The notes below the pieces were generated by a model. That model searched no databases and was not told where the DNA came from. It worked only from the letters and a program-made list of their open reading frames with translations. A DNA stretch of 64,000 nt, taken from Gemmatimonadota bacterium. GTDB lineage: Bacteria > Gemmatimonadota > Gemmatimonadetes > Longimicrobiales > Gaopeijiaceae. The DNA lies in NCBI GenBank assembly GCA_009692105.1, contig SHZS01000001.1, positions 1 through 64,000 on the forward strand. The letters are read 5' to 3'. The stretch's first letter is position 1. Each line of letters begins with the position of its first letter. Both the position numbers and the translations under genes were made by a program. Below, piece after piece: positions 1 through 8,580 of the stretch.

Positions 1-344
1 CTACGAGATCGCCCCAACCTCGGGCCGGTATTGGCGCAACGGTTCGCCGACCCGCCTCCTGTGGGATCCCAGGTGCCCGCACGATCTCGTTGCCCTCTCT
101 ATTCACCCCACCTCCTCGCGGAACCCTGCTCGTGCCGGGTGCCCGGCACGAGCCTCCGGTAACACCCCGTAGGCGCACGAGTCAGAAGGTGCGGGCCGAC
201 CTTCCCCGCAGGAACCGAACCCGGGACCACGCTACGCTTGCCTCGGCCTCGACCCCGGCCTAACATGCCCGTTTCCGTGCTTTGTTCCGATTCCGGCGAG
301 TGGCACCCATCGTCGGCATCTTGTTTGCTCGTTGGAGGCCATGC
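1..344. other. Left-end intergenic stretch
   Basis: No convincing coding sequence was found on either strand in this leading stretch. It may hold the 3' end of a gene lying to the left, but no recognisable protein tail could be read. The one clear structure is the palindrome at 128-153. A GGAGG ribosome-binding site at about 334-338 serves the TonB-like gene. Confidence 0.5.
128..153. terminator. Perfect 12-bp inverted repeat (hairpin)
   Basis: The 12-base arm GCTCGTGCCGGG is followed after two bases by its exact reverse complement. The RNA would form a strong GC hairpin. There is no T-tract on either side, so it is either a factor-assisted terminator for a gene to the left or an intergenic palindrome. 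Confidence 0.45.
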
Positions 345-1145
345 GTGAGCGTGTCGTCACGAGCAGGGGAGCCACCCCACGAGCGGTTCCACAAGAAGTG
401 GGGGTTCCCGCTGTGGTACGGCACAATCGCCTCGCTCATGGGACATGCGGCTGTCATCGTTCTGGTCCTCTCGGTGGATTGGACGGCGACGATGAGGGCG
501 GTAATGGCGGGGCCGGAGCCGCTGTTAGTGGAGTGGCTCTCCCTTCTCGAGAGCCGGGAGGTGTCCGCCGGAATACCTGAGCCGGCCACCCCCGGGGTGA
601 CTGAGCCGGAGCCCGACCCCCCCGCGCAGGGGTCGAAGATGGGGGTCGCCGACCTCCTCGACGTCCTCCGCGACCAGATGCCCGTGAGCTACAGCCCCGT
701 CGTTGCCCGGACCGCTGAGCGGGCGACCGAGGACGAAACGACCGCCGCCAACGGGGAGGCGGCGGCGGCGGACTTGGCGTCGATCCTGGGGTCCATTCCC
801 CTCGACCTCGACCTTCTCTCCACGGTCTCGCCCGAGCTCGCTCTGTCGATCGGCGGCGCGGACTGGCCCCTCATCCGGAACCCGAATCAGGTCGAGAACT
901 TCATCAAGTCGGGATACGACAGCATCTATGGAGCCGACACGGCAAAAGGGCTCGTGACGGTGGCGATGTGGATCGACCGGGACGGCTCGGTCGAGTGGAC
1001 CGAGGTATACGAATCCAGCGGGTATACGGGCTTGGACGAGCTCGCGGTCGAAGTGATGAGCCAGGTAGCCAGATTCCGACCCGTCCGGAGGCAGGGGGTC
1101 TCTGGAACCCTGGCCGTGCTCGTCTCGATCCGTTTCCCGTTCTAA
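345..1145 (+). CDS. TonB-family energy-transducer-like protein
   Basis: Predicted 266-aa protein with a short cytoplasmic N-terminus, one membrane helix (about residues 28-46), a Pro/Glu-rich periplasmic linker (about 65-95) and a C-terminal TonB-like domain (about 180-266). The C-terminal domain has the usual pattern: a 'GLVTVAMWIDRDGSV' strand, an 'SSGYTGLDELAVE' helix and a terminal 'SIRFPF' strand. Such proteins pass proton-motive energy from an ExbBD-type motor to outer-membrane receptors. I chose GTG 345 because GGAGG lies six to seven bases upstream. A TTG at 282 would add 21 residues with no ribosome-binding site. No exbB, exbD or receptor gene is adjacent. The TPR lipoprotein follows after 44 bp, probably in the same transcript. 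Confidence 0.8.
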   Translation: MSVSSRAGEPPHERFHKKWGFPLWYGTIASLMGHAAVIVLVLSVDWTATMRAVMAGPEPLLVEWLSLLESREVSAGIPEPATPGVTEPEPDPPAQGSKMGVADLLDVLRDQMPVSYSPVVARTAERATEDETTAANGEAAAADLASILGSIPLDLDLLSTVSPELALSIGGADWPLIRNPNQVENFIKSGYDSIYGADTAKGLVTVAMWIDRDGSVEWTEVYESSGYTGLDELAVEVMSQVARFRPVRRQGVSGTLAVLVSIRFPF

Positions 1146-1189
1146 CGGGGACATCCAGCAGTTCAGTCCGACTTCGGAGTCGTCAGATC

Positions 1190-2554
1190 ATGCCTCGCCT
1201 GAGGACCAGCCTCGTGCTCACCGCCAGCCTGCTCCTCGGCGGCTGCGCTACCGCTCCGGCAGGGCCGGTGGTGTCGCCCACCGGGATCGTCTATGAGCTG
1301 GGCGTCCCTCCCACCGAGACCCGCTTCTCCCAGACCGCAGCGCTCTACCTGCGCCAGCAGCTCTGGGATCGGGCGCTGGAGCAAGCACTTCTGGGCATCG
1401 AGGCCGGCCCGTCGAACCCCGTCCACTACTTCCTCGCCGGGTCCGCACAGGTCGGCCTCGGCGACTTGGAGGCGGCCGACCAGCTGTGGCGAGAGGCCCA
1501 GCGAATCTACCCAGCCTACGAGCTGGAGATCGAGCCGACGCGAGAGACGGTCTGGGCCGAGAGGTTCAACGCGGGGGTCGAGGCCTACCTCGCCGGGCAT
1601 GTCGAAGAAGCCATCGCAGCCTGGGAGGAGGCTGCCGCCGTCTACGACCTCCGTCCAGACGTGCACACAAACCTGGGTGTCATCCTCGCCGAGATCGGCG
1701 ATTACGAGCGGGCCGCCGAGACGTATCGGCGCGGCCTGGCAGGGCTCGATCGGGTCCCAGCAACGCACGTGCTGGATGAGATGGAGACCCAGGAGCGCAT
1801 CGAGGCTCGTAAGAGCATGGAGTCCAACCTCGCGCAGATCCTCCTCGCAACGGAGGAGTACGAGGAGGCCGAGCTCCTCATCCGCGGGAGGCTCGCGGAC
1901 GACCCGACGAGCGTCGATCTACGAGTTAGCCTCGGCGTGACACTGAGCGGGCTCGAGAGGGACGCGGAGGCCTCAGAGATCTATTCGTCGCTCCTGAGTA
2001 ACCCGGACCTGACAACCTACCAGCTCACGCAGATTGGAAGCTCTCTTTTCCGCACCGCCGACTTTCCGGGAGCGATCGCGGCCTTCGGGCGCGTGACGGA
2101 GCAGGAGCCGGACGGACGCGACGGCTGGTTCAACTACGCGAACGCACTCCTCGCCGAGGGCCAGTGGGATGCACTCGTCCCCACGGGAATGAGGCTCGTC
2201 GAGGTGGACCCTCTCACGGAAAGTTCCGCGCTCATCAGCGCGCGCGCCGAGGTCGAGAGGGGGGATGAACAGGCTGCGAGGGCCATGCTGGAGCGCCTGG
2301 AGGGGCTCCCGATCCTCCTAGACGGTCTCCAGCTCTGGCATTCCGGAACGGACACGAGAGTGCGAGGGGCCGTGGTCGGGCATGGCGCCGAGCCCGGCAT
2401 GCAGTTTCAGCTTCGCTTCACCTTCTACACGGGAACGGAGCTCCTCGGCGAGCAGGTGCTCCAGGTTGCAGCCCCCGCCAGGGGAGAGCGCTCGAGCTTC
2501 TCGGTCAGCTTCCCCCGGAGCGCTTCCGCATACCGCTACGCGCTGATCCACTGA
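1190..2554 (+). CDS. TPR-repeat lipoprotein
   Basis: Predicted 454-aa lipoprotein. The N-terminus is a lipoprotein signal peptide with lipobox 'LLGGC' (Cys about 17). About eight tetratricopeptide-like helical pairs follow (about residues 45-370), for example 'NLGVILAEIGDYERAAETYRRGLAGL'-type units. The last 60-70 residues form a beta-rich tail. TPR lipoproteins act as envelope scaffolds; no specific partner can be named. I chose ATG 1190 because it begins the signal peptide. The frame is open upstream to a GTG at 968, but that region overlaps the tonB-like gene and encodes no membrane-targeting sequence. The gene converges with potD across 28 bp. Confidence 0.8.
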   Translation: MPRLRTSLVLTASLLLGGCATAPAGPVVSPTGIVYELGVPPTETRFSQTAALYLRQQLWDRALEQALLGIEAGPSNPVHYFLAGSAQVGLGDLEAADQLWREAQRIYPAYELEIEPTRETVWAERFNAGVEAYLAGHVEEAIAAWEEAAAVYDLRPDVHTNLGVILAEIGDYERAAETYRRGLAGLDRVPATHVLDEMETQERIEARKSMESNLAQILLATEEYEEAELLIRGRLADDPTSVDLRVSLGVTLSGLERDAEASEIYSSLLSNPDLTTYQLTQIGSSLFRTADFPGAIAAFGRVTEQEPDGRDGWFNYANALLAEGQWDALVPTGMRLVEVDPLTESSALISARAEVERGDEQAARAMLERLEGLPILLDGLQLWHSGTDTRVRGAVVGHGAEPGMQFQLRFTFYTGTELLGEQVLQVAAPARGERSSFSVSFPRSASAYRYALIH

Positions 2555-2582
2555 ACGGGAAAGCTCGGAGGACGGAAGGGGT

Positions 2583-3725
2583 CTAGCGCGCGGCTCCCGC
2601 CTTCAGCCGGGTCCAGAGCTCGTCGTACTTTCTCCGCTCCGGACCCAGGTCCCGGATGAACTCGAGACCCGAAAGCATGTCGCTTACGGCCAGTCGCTCG
2701 TGTTCGGCCCGGAGGGTTTCATTCAGGAAGGACCACGACGCCAGGTTGGGCGAGGCGTAGCGAAGCGTCTCCGTGAGGCGCGCGCCATTCTGCGCGTCCA
2801 GAAGGAAATTGATGAGGACGTGCGCCGTGTAGGCCGCCGGGCTCCCGGCCGGAATCACGAGATTGTCCGTCCAGATCACCGCCCCTTGTCGCGGCACCAC
2901 GTATGCGATGGCGGGGATCTCATCGGTCCCCCAGGCGATCTCGCCCGAGTGGTTGTGGGACACGTCGAGCTCACCCGCGACGAGGAGGTCTCTTCCCGTC
3001 GAGGCGGGCGTGAAGGCCACGGCCCGATCCCGCGCCGAGACGAGCACCGCCTCCGCCTCCGTGAGCTCGGCATCGTCCGTGGTGTTCACCGAGTATCCTA
3101 GATAGAGGAGGGCGGCCCCGATCGTCTCTCGCGGATCGTCCAGGAGCGCGAATCGCCCCAGCTGACGCGCCGGATCGAAGATCACTCTCCAGTCCGCCCA
3201 CGTATTCGGCCCGATCGATACCTTGTCCCCCCGGATCCCGAGCCCGGTCGTGCCCCACTGGTAGGGCACCGCGTACAGACCCTCCGGATCGTAAGGCAGC
3301 CCCACAAAGCCCGGATGGAGGTTCGCGCGGTTCGGAAGCAGGCTGAGATCGAGGGGCTGGAGAAAACCGCCTTCCCTGAGAATTTCGACGGCGTAGTCCG
3401 ACGCCACCACGAGATCGAACTGGCCCTCTCCCCCAGCCCTGAGGCGCGCGATCATCGCCTCGTTCGTGTCGAAGAAGTCCTGGACGATCTGAACCCCGTA
3501 GAGCTCCTGAAACTCACGAGCAAGGTCCTCGTCCAGGTACTCCGGAAAGTTGAAGAGGTGGAGGGTACTCGAGAGGCGGGCCGTTTCAACGGTGAGCCCG
3601 TATCCCTCGATCTGTGGGGGAAGGTCGCCCCCGCCTCCTCCTCCGCACCCGGGGAAGAGCGCGAGACTCGAAAGGGCAGCCCAGAGGAGCGGCGAGCGCC
3701 GCCCGACAACGCTGAGGATCCTCAC
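2583..3725 (-). CDS. potD: Spermidine/putrescine-type ABC transporter substrate-binding lipoprotein
   Basis: Predicted 380-aa solute-binding protein of the PotD/PotF family (extracellular solute-binding family 1). It has a signal peptide ending in the lipobox 'LFPGC', a poly-Gly linker, then the typical opening 'LHLFNFPEYLDEDLAREFQELYG'-like fold and the motif 'YQWGTTGLGIRGDKV'. It would capture polyamines, or a similar cation, outside the membrane and deliver them to PotBC. Start GTG 3725 overlaps the potC stop in a GTGA tetranucleotide, implying translational coupling. An open frame continues far upstream antisense-free, but those residues merely read potC out of frame. It is the last gene of potABCD. 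The substrate is inferred from the family. Confidence 0.88.
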   Translation of the reverse strand: MRILSVVGRRSPLLWAALSSLALFPGCGGGGGGDLPPQIEGYGLTVETARLSSTLHLFNFPEYLDEDLAREFQELYGVQIVQDFFDTNEAMIARLRAGGEGQFDLVVASDYAVEILREGGFLQPLDLSLLPNRANLHPGFVGLPYDPEGLYAVPYQWGTTGLGIRGDKVSIGPNTWADWRVIFDPARQLGRFALLDDPRETIGAALLYLGYSVNTTDDAELTEAEAVLVSARDRAVAFTPASTGRDLLVAGELDVSHNHSGEIAWGTDEIPAIAYVVPRQGAVIWTDNLVIPAGSPAAYTAHVLINFLLDAQNGARLTETLRYASPNLASWSFLNETLRAEHERLAVSDMLSGLEFIRDLGPERRKYDELWTRLKAGAAR

Positions 3726-4495
3726 CGCGCCTTCACCCCCTCCTCGGGGGATCTCGTCAGCAGGACGGAGGCGCTGATCGTGGCGAGTGAGAACACGAGC
3801 AGGAGCGTGGCCAACGCATTCACCTCCGGAGTCACGCCGCGGCGGATCATCGAATAGATGCGAATGGGAAGGGTCGAGGCGCCCGGCCCCGCGGTAAAGT
3901 ACGCGATGAGGAAGTCGTCTACCGACAATGTGAACGCCATGAGAGCACCGGCCACGATCCCGGGAGCGGCCAGGGGAAGCACGATCTTCGCGAGCGCCTG
4001 CAGGGGTCCAGCTCCCAGATCGCGCGCGGCCTCCACCAGGCTTCGCGGGAAGGCATCGAGACGTGCCCGCACGAGGAGCGCCACGAAAGAGATCTGGAAG
4101 GAGACGTGGGCCAGGATGATGGAGCCGAGGCCGAGCGGGAAGCCGACGAGCGCGAAGAACGAGAGGAGCCCGACGCCCTGGATGACGTCCGGGACCAGGA
4201 TCGGAAGGTAGACTCCGCCATCCAGAAGGGCCTTCCCGCGGAATCGGCCGAAATGGAAACCGATCGCGAGAGCGGTTCCGAGGACCACGGATATGACGGT
4301 GGAGAGGGACGACACGACGAGCGTGTTGCGGAGCGCTCGACCGATCTGAGGGTCCCTGAAGACCCCGAGGTACCAGTCGAGCGTGAACCCTTCCCAGGCC
4401 AGCGCGAATCGCGAATCGTTGAAGGAGTACGCAACCAGCACCAGAACTGGGATGTAGAGAAAGGCGAGGACCCCGAGCAGGTAGGCGCGTCTCAT
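3722..4495 (-). CDS. potC: Polyamine ABC transporter permease PotC
   Basis: Predicted 257-aa inner-membrane permease with about six transmembrane segments. The cytoplasmic EAA loop reads 'SLVEAARDLGAGPLQALAKIVLP' and contacts the PotA ATPase. The opening 'RRAYLLGVLAFLYIPVLVLVAYSFNDS' is typical of PotC/YdcV. Start ATG 4495 overlaps the potB stop (ATGA), and the stop overlaps the potD start. With PotB it forms the heteromeric channel of a polyamine importer. Length matches the family (about 255-265 aa). No defects seen. Confidence 0.9.
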   Translation of the reverse strand: MRRAYLLGVLAFLYIPVLVLVAYSFNDSRFALAWEGFTLDWYLGVFRDPQIGRALRNTLVVSSLSTVISVVLGTALAIGFHFGRFRGKALLDGGVYLPILVPDVIQGVGLLSFFALVGFPLGLGSIILAHVSFQISFVALLVRARLDAFPRSLVEAARDLGAGPLQALAKIVLPLAAPGIVAGALMAFTLSVDDFLIAYFTAGPGASTLPIRIYSMIRRGVTPEVNALATLLLVFSLATISASVLLTRSPEEGVKAR

Positions 4496-5382
4496 AGGAG
4501 CTCCACCCTCTCCCCACGCCGCCCCGGCCCAAGCGCCAGAATGATCACCACCAGGGAAGCAATCGTGAGCGCCACGGCCAGAGCGGAGCCGAACGGCCAA
4601 TCCTGCGTGAGGAGCATCTGGTTCTGGATCAGGTTCCCGATCATCATCCCGCGCGCCCCCCCGAGTAGGTCCGGAGTCACGACGGCGCCGAGTGCGGGCA
4701 CGAAGACCAGTGTCACGCCGGCCCCGATCCCAGGAGCCGACAACGGGACGATCACCCGGCGGAAGCGCTCCCAGCCGCCTGCTCCGAGGTCGCGGGCCGC
4801 CTCGAGGAGGGCCGGATCCAGCTTCTCGAACGAGGCGTACAGCGGGAGCACCATGAACGGCAGGAAGGTATGGACGAGCCCCGCCAGGACGGCCCCCTCG
4901 TTGAAGAGGAGCGGGAGGGGCTCGGACACGAGTCCCAGTCGGACCAGCAGCGAGTTCACGACCCCCTCCTGACGAAGAAGAACGATCCAGGCGTAGTTCT
5001 TAACGAGGAGGTTCGTCCACGAGGGAAGGATCACGGCGAGGAGCGCCAGGCTCCGCGCTCGTCCCCGCATTCCCCGGAGGATCCAGGCCAGCGGAAGGCC
5101 CAGGAGGAGGCAGATGGCGGTGGTCTCGAGCGAGAGGCGAAGCGAGCGCGCCAGGATGCCGAGGTAGAGCGGGTCGAGGGCCCGGGTGAGACTCACGAGC
5201 GTGAACGGGAGGATCGGCTCGCCCTGCTCCCCGGTGGTAAGCACGGCATAGCCGGCCAGGATAGCAAGGGGGAGGAGGAAGAGGAAAACGAGAGCGACCG
5301 CCGCGGGTCCCACCGTCCACGCGACGAACCCCCCTCCGCCGAGGACCCCGCTCCGGCCCGTCCCTCGGCCAGCGCCCGTCAC
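4492..5382 (-). CDS. potB: Polyamine ABC transporter permease PotB
   Basis: Predicted 296-aa inner-membrane permease with about six transmembrane segments and the EAA loop 'PALLEAARDLGAGGWERFRRVIVP'. The conserved 'PSWTNLLVKNYAWIVLL' segment is characteristic of PotB/PotH. I chose GTG 5382 because GAGGAG lies about five bases upstream and because it starts 10 bp after the potA stop. Upstream in-frame codons lie inside potA and do not look like a leader. It is coupled to potC by an ATGA overlap. It pairs with PotC to form the channel. Confidence 0.88.
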   Translation of the reverse strand: MTGAGRGTGRSGVLGGGGFVAWTVGPAAVALVFLFLLPLAILAGYAVLTTGEQGEPILPFTLVSLTRALDPLYLGILARSLRLSLETTAICLLLGLPLAWILRGMRGRARSLALLAVILPSWTNLLVKNYAWIVLLRQEGVVNSLLVRLGLVSEPLPLLFNEGAVLAGLVHTFLPFMVLPLYASFEKLDPALLEAARDLGAGGWERFRRVIVPLSAPGIGAGVTLVFVPALGAVVTPDLLGGARGMMIGNLIQNQMLLTQDWPFGSALAVALTIASLVVIILALGPGRRGERVELL

Positions 5383-5392
5383 GACCCTCTCC

Positions 5393-6514
5393 TCATCGCT
5401 CCAACTCCGCAGGATCGACCGGATCTTCCGGGACGAGGGGAGCGAGGTCGGTCGGGTGGAGCAGGAGGATAGCCTCCGCACCCACCTCGGGGAGGGGATC
5501 CTCCGGGGCCTCTCGGGAATGCACGGACCAGACCAGAGATCCGACCTTCACCTGCAGCTCGTCCACCGCTCCGACGCGGGCACTCGCGACGATGGTCACG
5601 GGAATCCGGGCCAGGCCCCGATCCGCCGCGGTAGGGTCGCCAGCGGCCGCCACCCGGAGCGCCTCCGGCCGCACCGCGTACTCTCTCTCCTCCCCGATCC
5701 GGAGACGTGAATCCGCGTGATCCAGTGCCATGACCGTACCGCCAGGGAGCTGGATCCGGGGCGGATCCACCCCGACCACTGACGCTCGGAAGAGGTTCGC
5801 TGATCCCAGGAAGTCCGCCACGAACGCCGTCCGCGGGCGACGGTAGACCTCAGCCGGTGGCCCGACTTGCAAGAGGCGGCCGCGGTTCATCACCCCGAGC
5901 CGGTCACCGAGTCGGAGCGCCTCCTCCTGATCGTGGGTGACGTGGATGAACGCAATCCCGGACTCCCTTTGGAGGCGGCTGAGCTCCTCCCGCATCCGCA
6001 CCCTGAGCTTCCGGTCCAGCGCTGCGAGAGGCTCGTCCAGGAGGAGCACCGCCGGCCGGTTCACGAGCCCGCGCGCGAGGGCGACCCTCTGTTGCTCTCC
6101 TCCCGACAGGGACCCGGGCCTTCGCCCCCCGTACGCAGCGAGGCCCACCAGGGCGAGCGCCTCCTCGACGCGGTGCCGGATCTCGTCCCGGGGCACGTGC
6201 GACATCCGTAGCCCGAACGCCACGTTGTCAAAGACCGAGAGGTGAGGGAACAGGGCGTAGCCCTGGAAGACGGTGTTCACGCTGCGGGTCTCGGGAGGCT
6301 CACCATCGACCCGACGGCCTGCGAGGCGAATCTCTCCTTCATCGGGAGTCTCGAGCCCCGCCAGCATGCGAAGCACCGTGGACTTTCCGGAGCCGGAGGG
6401 GCCCACGATACAGAAGTACTCGCCGGGGGCGACGACGAGGTTGACCGCACGCACGGCCGCCGCGCCGGCGAACCGCTTCGTCACCCCGAGGAGCTCGAGA
6501 ACCGGGACGGTCAT
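5393..6514 (-). CDS. potA: Polyamine ABC transporter ATPase PotA
   Basis: Predicted 373-aa ATPase that powers the PotBCD importer at the cytoplasmic face of the membrane. Visible motifs are Walker A 'GPSGSGKST' (38-46), Q-loop 'FQGYALFPHLSV', signature 'LSGGEQQRVALARG', Walker B 'VLLLDEPLAALD' and H-loop 'VTHDQEEAL'. A C-terminal TOBE-like domain (about 250-370) fits the CUT1/PotA group. ATG 6514 is chosen because family similarity begins there ('VPVLELLGVTKRF'). A TTG at 6562 would add 16 unlikely residues. First gene of the operon. The ribosome-binding site is weak, so the start is not certain. Confidence 0.9.
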   Translation of the reverse strand: MTVPVLELLGVTKRFAGAAAVRAVNLVVAPGEYFCIVGPSGSGKSTVLRMLAGLETPDEGEIRLAGRRVDGEPPETRSVNTVFQGYALFPHLSVFDNVAFGLRMSHVPRDEIRHRVEEALALVGLAAYGGRRPGSLSGGEQQRVALARGLVNRPAVLLLDEPLAALDRKLRVRMREELSRLQRESGIAFIHVTHDQEEALRLGDRLGVMNRGRLLQVGPPAEVYRRPRTAFVADFLGSANLFRASVVGVDPPRIQLPGGTVMALDHADSRLRIGEEREYAVRPEALRVAAAGDPTAADRGLARIPVTIVASARVGAVDELQVKVGSLVWSVHSREAPEDPLPEVGAEAILLLHPTDLAPLVPEDPVDPAELER

Positions 6515-6651
6515 CTCATCAGGGGTGCGGGGGGTCCGGTCGCATTCCGGCAAGGAGACCAAGAGCTGGTGCTAGACCCGGAAGGGGCAGGGGGATATAC
6601 CGGCCCCGTCCTTCTCCCGTAAAGAAGGCCACCTATCACGGCGAACCCACC

Positions 6652-7506
6652 CTATCTGGCTATCGAGATCTGTAGGCCCGTCGATAGGGATAATCCGCTG
6701 AGTTGGAGGTCACGGGGCGCGGCCGTTAGCGCAGGGTTATCCTTGATATCCTTGATCGTGGGATCACCCTTCCACGTTATGCTCGGAAAATGCCGCATGA
6801 CGTAGGCGGACTCCAAGAACAAGTTCACACCGCCGAACTCGTGTGAGTATCCGGCCAGCACCCCCGCGAGGAACGATTCGCCGGTGCCCTCGGCGGAGGC
6901 GCCAGATGGTGAATACACGACCTGCAGCCCCTGTACTTTCATAAGGCCGGTACGGACGCCAGCGTATAAGCCGAGCGGATCGTAGCTGATATAGACCGAA
7001 GCGGCGGGCAGGTCACGCTCCGCGCCCCTCAAGAGGACGTTCGGATGCGCAGGGTCAGGCCGAAGCTCGAAGCCGACGATCTGGCCGTAGCCGATGCCCA
7101 TCTCGAACGTCCAGATGCGCTCCCCCCGCCGTGCCGCCGGAGGGGGGGCGGGCTCATACACGAATAGCGAATCAGGCGGCCCGTTCTCCCGTCTCACCTC
7201 GATGCGCCTGAGCAGCATGCGCGGCCCGTCGCCCGGCGGAGCGGGGGGCGCGGGCGGGGGGGGGGCATCGATCCCGCCGATCTCGAACAACATCTCGACG
7301 CCGAAGCTGGCGAGGCGACCCTTGTCGGCGCGGATCTTGTCCGAGGACGGGGTCAGCTGATTGACCCCGCCGTAGAAGCTCAGATCCGTGACGTTTCGCA
7401 GGAACGTTTCGACAGCGGCGAACTGCGCGCTGACGGGAGTAGGGGAAAGGACGAAAGCGGCCACGACTGCTCCGCGAAGCAACTGCAAGGATCGGCTCTT
7501 AGCCAT
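6652..7506 (-). CDS. Secreted, possibly outer-membrane barrel protein of unknown function
   Basis: Predicted 284-aa protein not recognised beyond its general type. It begins with a signal peptide ('VVAAFVLSPTPVSAQ'). It carries a Pro/Ala-rich spacer at about 80-95 and 115-125, and alternating amphipathic strands with Gly/aromatic turns ('FEMGIGYGQIVGFELRP', 'SFLAGVLAGYSHEFGG') that end in a strand-like C-terminus. This pattern fits a small outer-membrane beta-barrel. It is divergent from the TerB-like gene, with 89 bp between starts holding both promoters. It is separated from potA by 137 bp and is not part of that operon. Confidence 0.6.
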   Translation of the reverse strand: MAKSRSLQLLRGAVVAAFVLSPTPVSAQFAAVETFLRNVTDLSFYGGVNQLTPSSDKIRADKGRLASFGVEMLFEIGGIDAPPPPAPPAPPGDGPRMLLRRIEVRRENGPPDSLFVYEPAPPPAARRGERIWTFEMGIGYGQIVGFELRPDPAHPNVLLRGAERDLPAASVYISYDPLGLYAGVRTGLMKVQGLQVVYSPSGASAEGTGESFLAGVLAGYSHEFGGVNLFLESAYVMRHFPSITWKGDPTIKDIKDNPALTAAPRDLQLSGLSLSTGLQISIAR

Positions 7507-7595
7507 CGAACGCTGCCTCCGCGTAGGTGAGGGCGATATGTTACAGCCTGCCAGGTCGCTGCGAAAGCATCATCTCCAGCTGAGCACAGATACAC

Positions 7596-8570
7596 ATGGA
7601 ATTGCTTCGGAGCGTCATTCAGGTCTTGGCGACCGCATCGCTCGGACTGGCGGTGGCCGAGCTCTACCTCGTGACAAACAAGATCTGGAAGCGCAAGCAC
7701 GAGCGCGCGGTGGCGGATAGCATCTCCATGATGGGCGAATTCGTGGGCATCATCCCTCTCTTCTTCCTCGCCCTCAGCCTCATCCTCAGTGGCAACTGGA
7801 CAGCGGCGATCAACCCTATCCTATGGATGTCCGGCGGCTGCATCACGATCGCGATCGGAGCCGGCGTCTGGGTCGAGGGAAAGCGCGGGCGCAATTTCAC
7901 CTCGCTGGTGCGAGATGCCATCCGGATGGAGCGCGGCGAAGTGACGGCACTGGCACGGTCTTTCTTCCGGCCGGCGGCGGCCTCCAAAATCCTCGACATC
8001 CTGGCGCGTCTGGCGCTCATCGACCACGACTTCGACACCCGCGAACGGACCTTTCTCCAGACGTTCGCGGACGCGTGGGGCATCGGCTTCCCCGTGATCG
8101 TGCAAGGCGACGGTCGCGGCTACAGCGCCTTCACCGCGCTTCACGACGACGCTGCCGAATACCTGGCTACATCGCCGCCGCCCTCGCAGGTACGGCAGTT
8201 CGGGGAAGTGGCGAGGGTGCTGGTGCGCATCGACGAGCGCGTCACGGACGAGGAGGCCACCATGCTCGCCGAGCTGGAAGGCATGTGGGACGCGTACCTG
8301 GACGGCACCGATGCGGCGCCGGCCTACGTCGTCGCGCTGGTGCCCCAGAGCAAGGAGCAGGACCACGCGATCGCGTCCGTCTTGCGGAGCGCGAGAAGGA
8401 CGCCAATCCATGGCGGCGAGGCCTACGTAGCCGGCACGTACCACTCCGAGCGCTTTGCGGAGATCGTCGGCAACGACTACCGCGCGCTCAATATCTTCAC
8501 CACCGTCATTCGCCTGACCACCCCGCTTCCCCCGATGCCCTCGACGGAAGAGGGCCCTCTGCTCGTATAG
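7596..8570 (+). CDS. Membrane protein with TerB-like domain
   Basis: Predicted 324-aa protein. Three hydrophobic helices lie near the N-terminus (about 7-25, 49-66, 72-92). A helical cytoplasmic domain follows (about 125-235), in which 'ILARLALIDHDFDTRERTFLQTFADAWG' resembles the TerB/DjlA-type fold: acidic, helix-rich and often metal binding. The last about 80 residues ('APAYVVALVPQSKEQDHA...') form an alpha/beta segment I do not recognise. TerB-like domains are linked to envelope stress and tellurite resistance, but no ter genes are present, so a stress role is only a guess. Ten bases separate it from the first DUF4159 gene, suggesting co-transcription. Confidence 0.6.
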   Translation: MELLRSVIQVLATASLGLAVAELYLVTNKIWKRKHERAVADSISMMGEFVGIIPLFFLALSLILSGNWTAAINPILWMSGGCITIAIGAGVWVEGKRGRNFTSLVRDAIRMERGEVTALARSFFRPAAASKILDILARLALIDHDFDTRERTFLQTFADAWGIGFPVIVQGDGRGYSAFTALHDDAAEYLATSPPPSQVRQFGEVARVLVRIDERVTDEEATMLAELEGMWDAYLDGTDAAPAYVVALVPQSKEQDHAIASVLRSARRTPIHGGEAYVAGTYHSERFAEIVGNDYRALNIFTTVIRLTTPLPPMPSTEEGPLLV

Positions 8571-8580
8571 ATCGGGGAGG

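Noticed and set aside
180-240. Possible tRNA T-arm-like CCGAACCCGGGACC
   Set aside because: No matching acceptor, D or anticodon arms could be built on either strand.
968-1189. Upstream extension of the TPR lipoprotein to GTG 968
   Set aside because: It overlaps the tonB-like gene and would bury the lipoprotein signal peptide that starts at 1190.
3726-4532. N-terminal extension that would make potD 649 residues
   Set aside because: The extra part reads potC out of frame; the lipoprotein signal at GTG 3725 is the real start.
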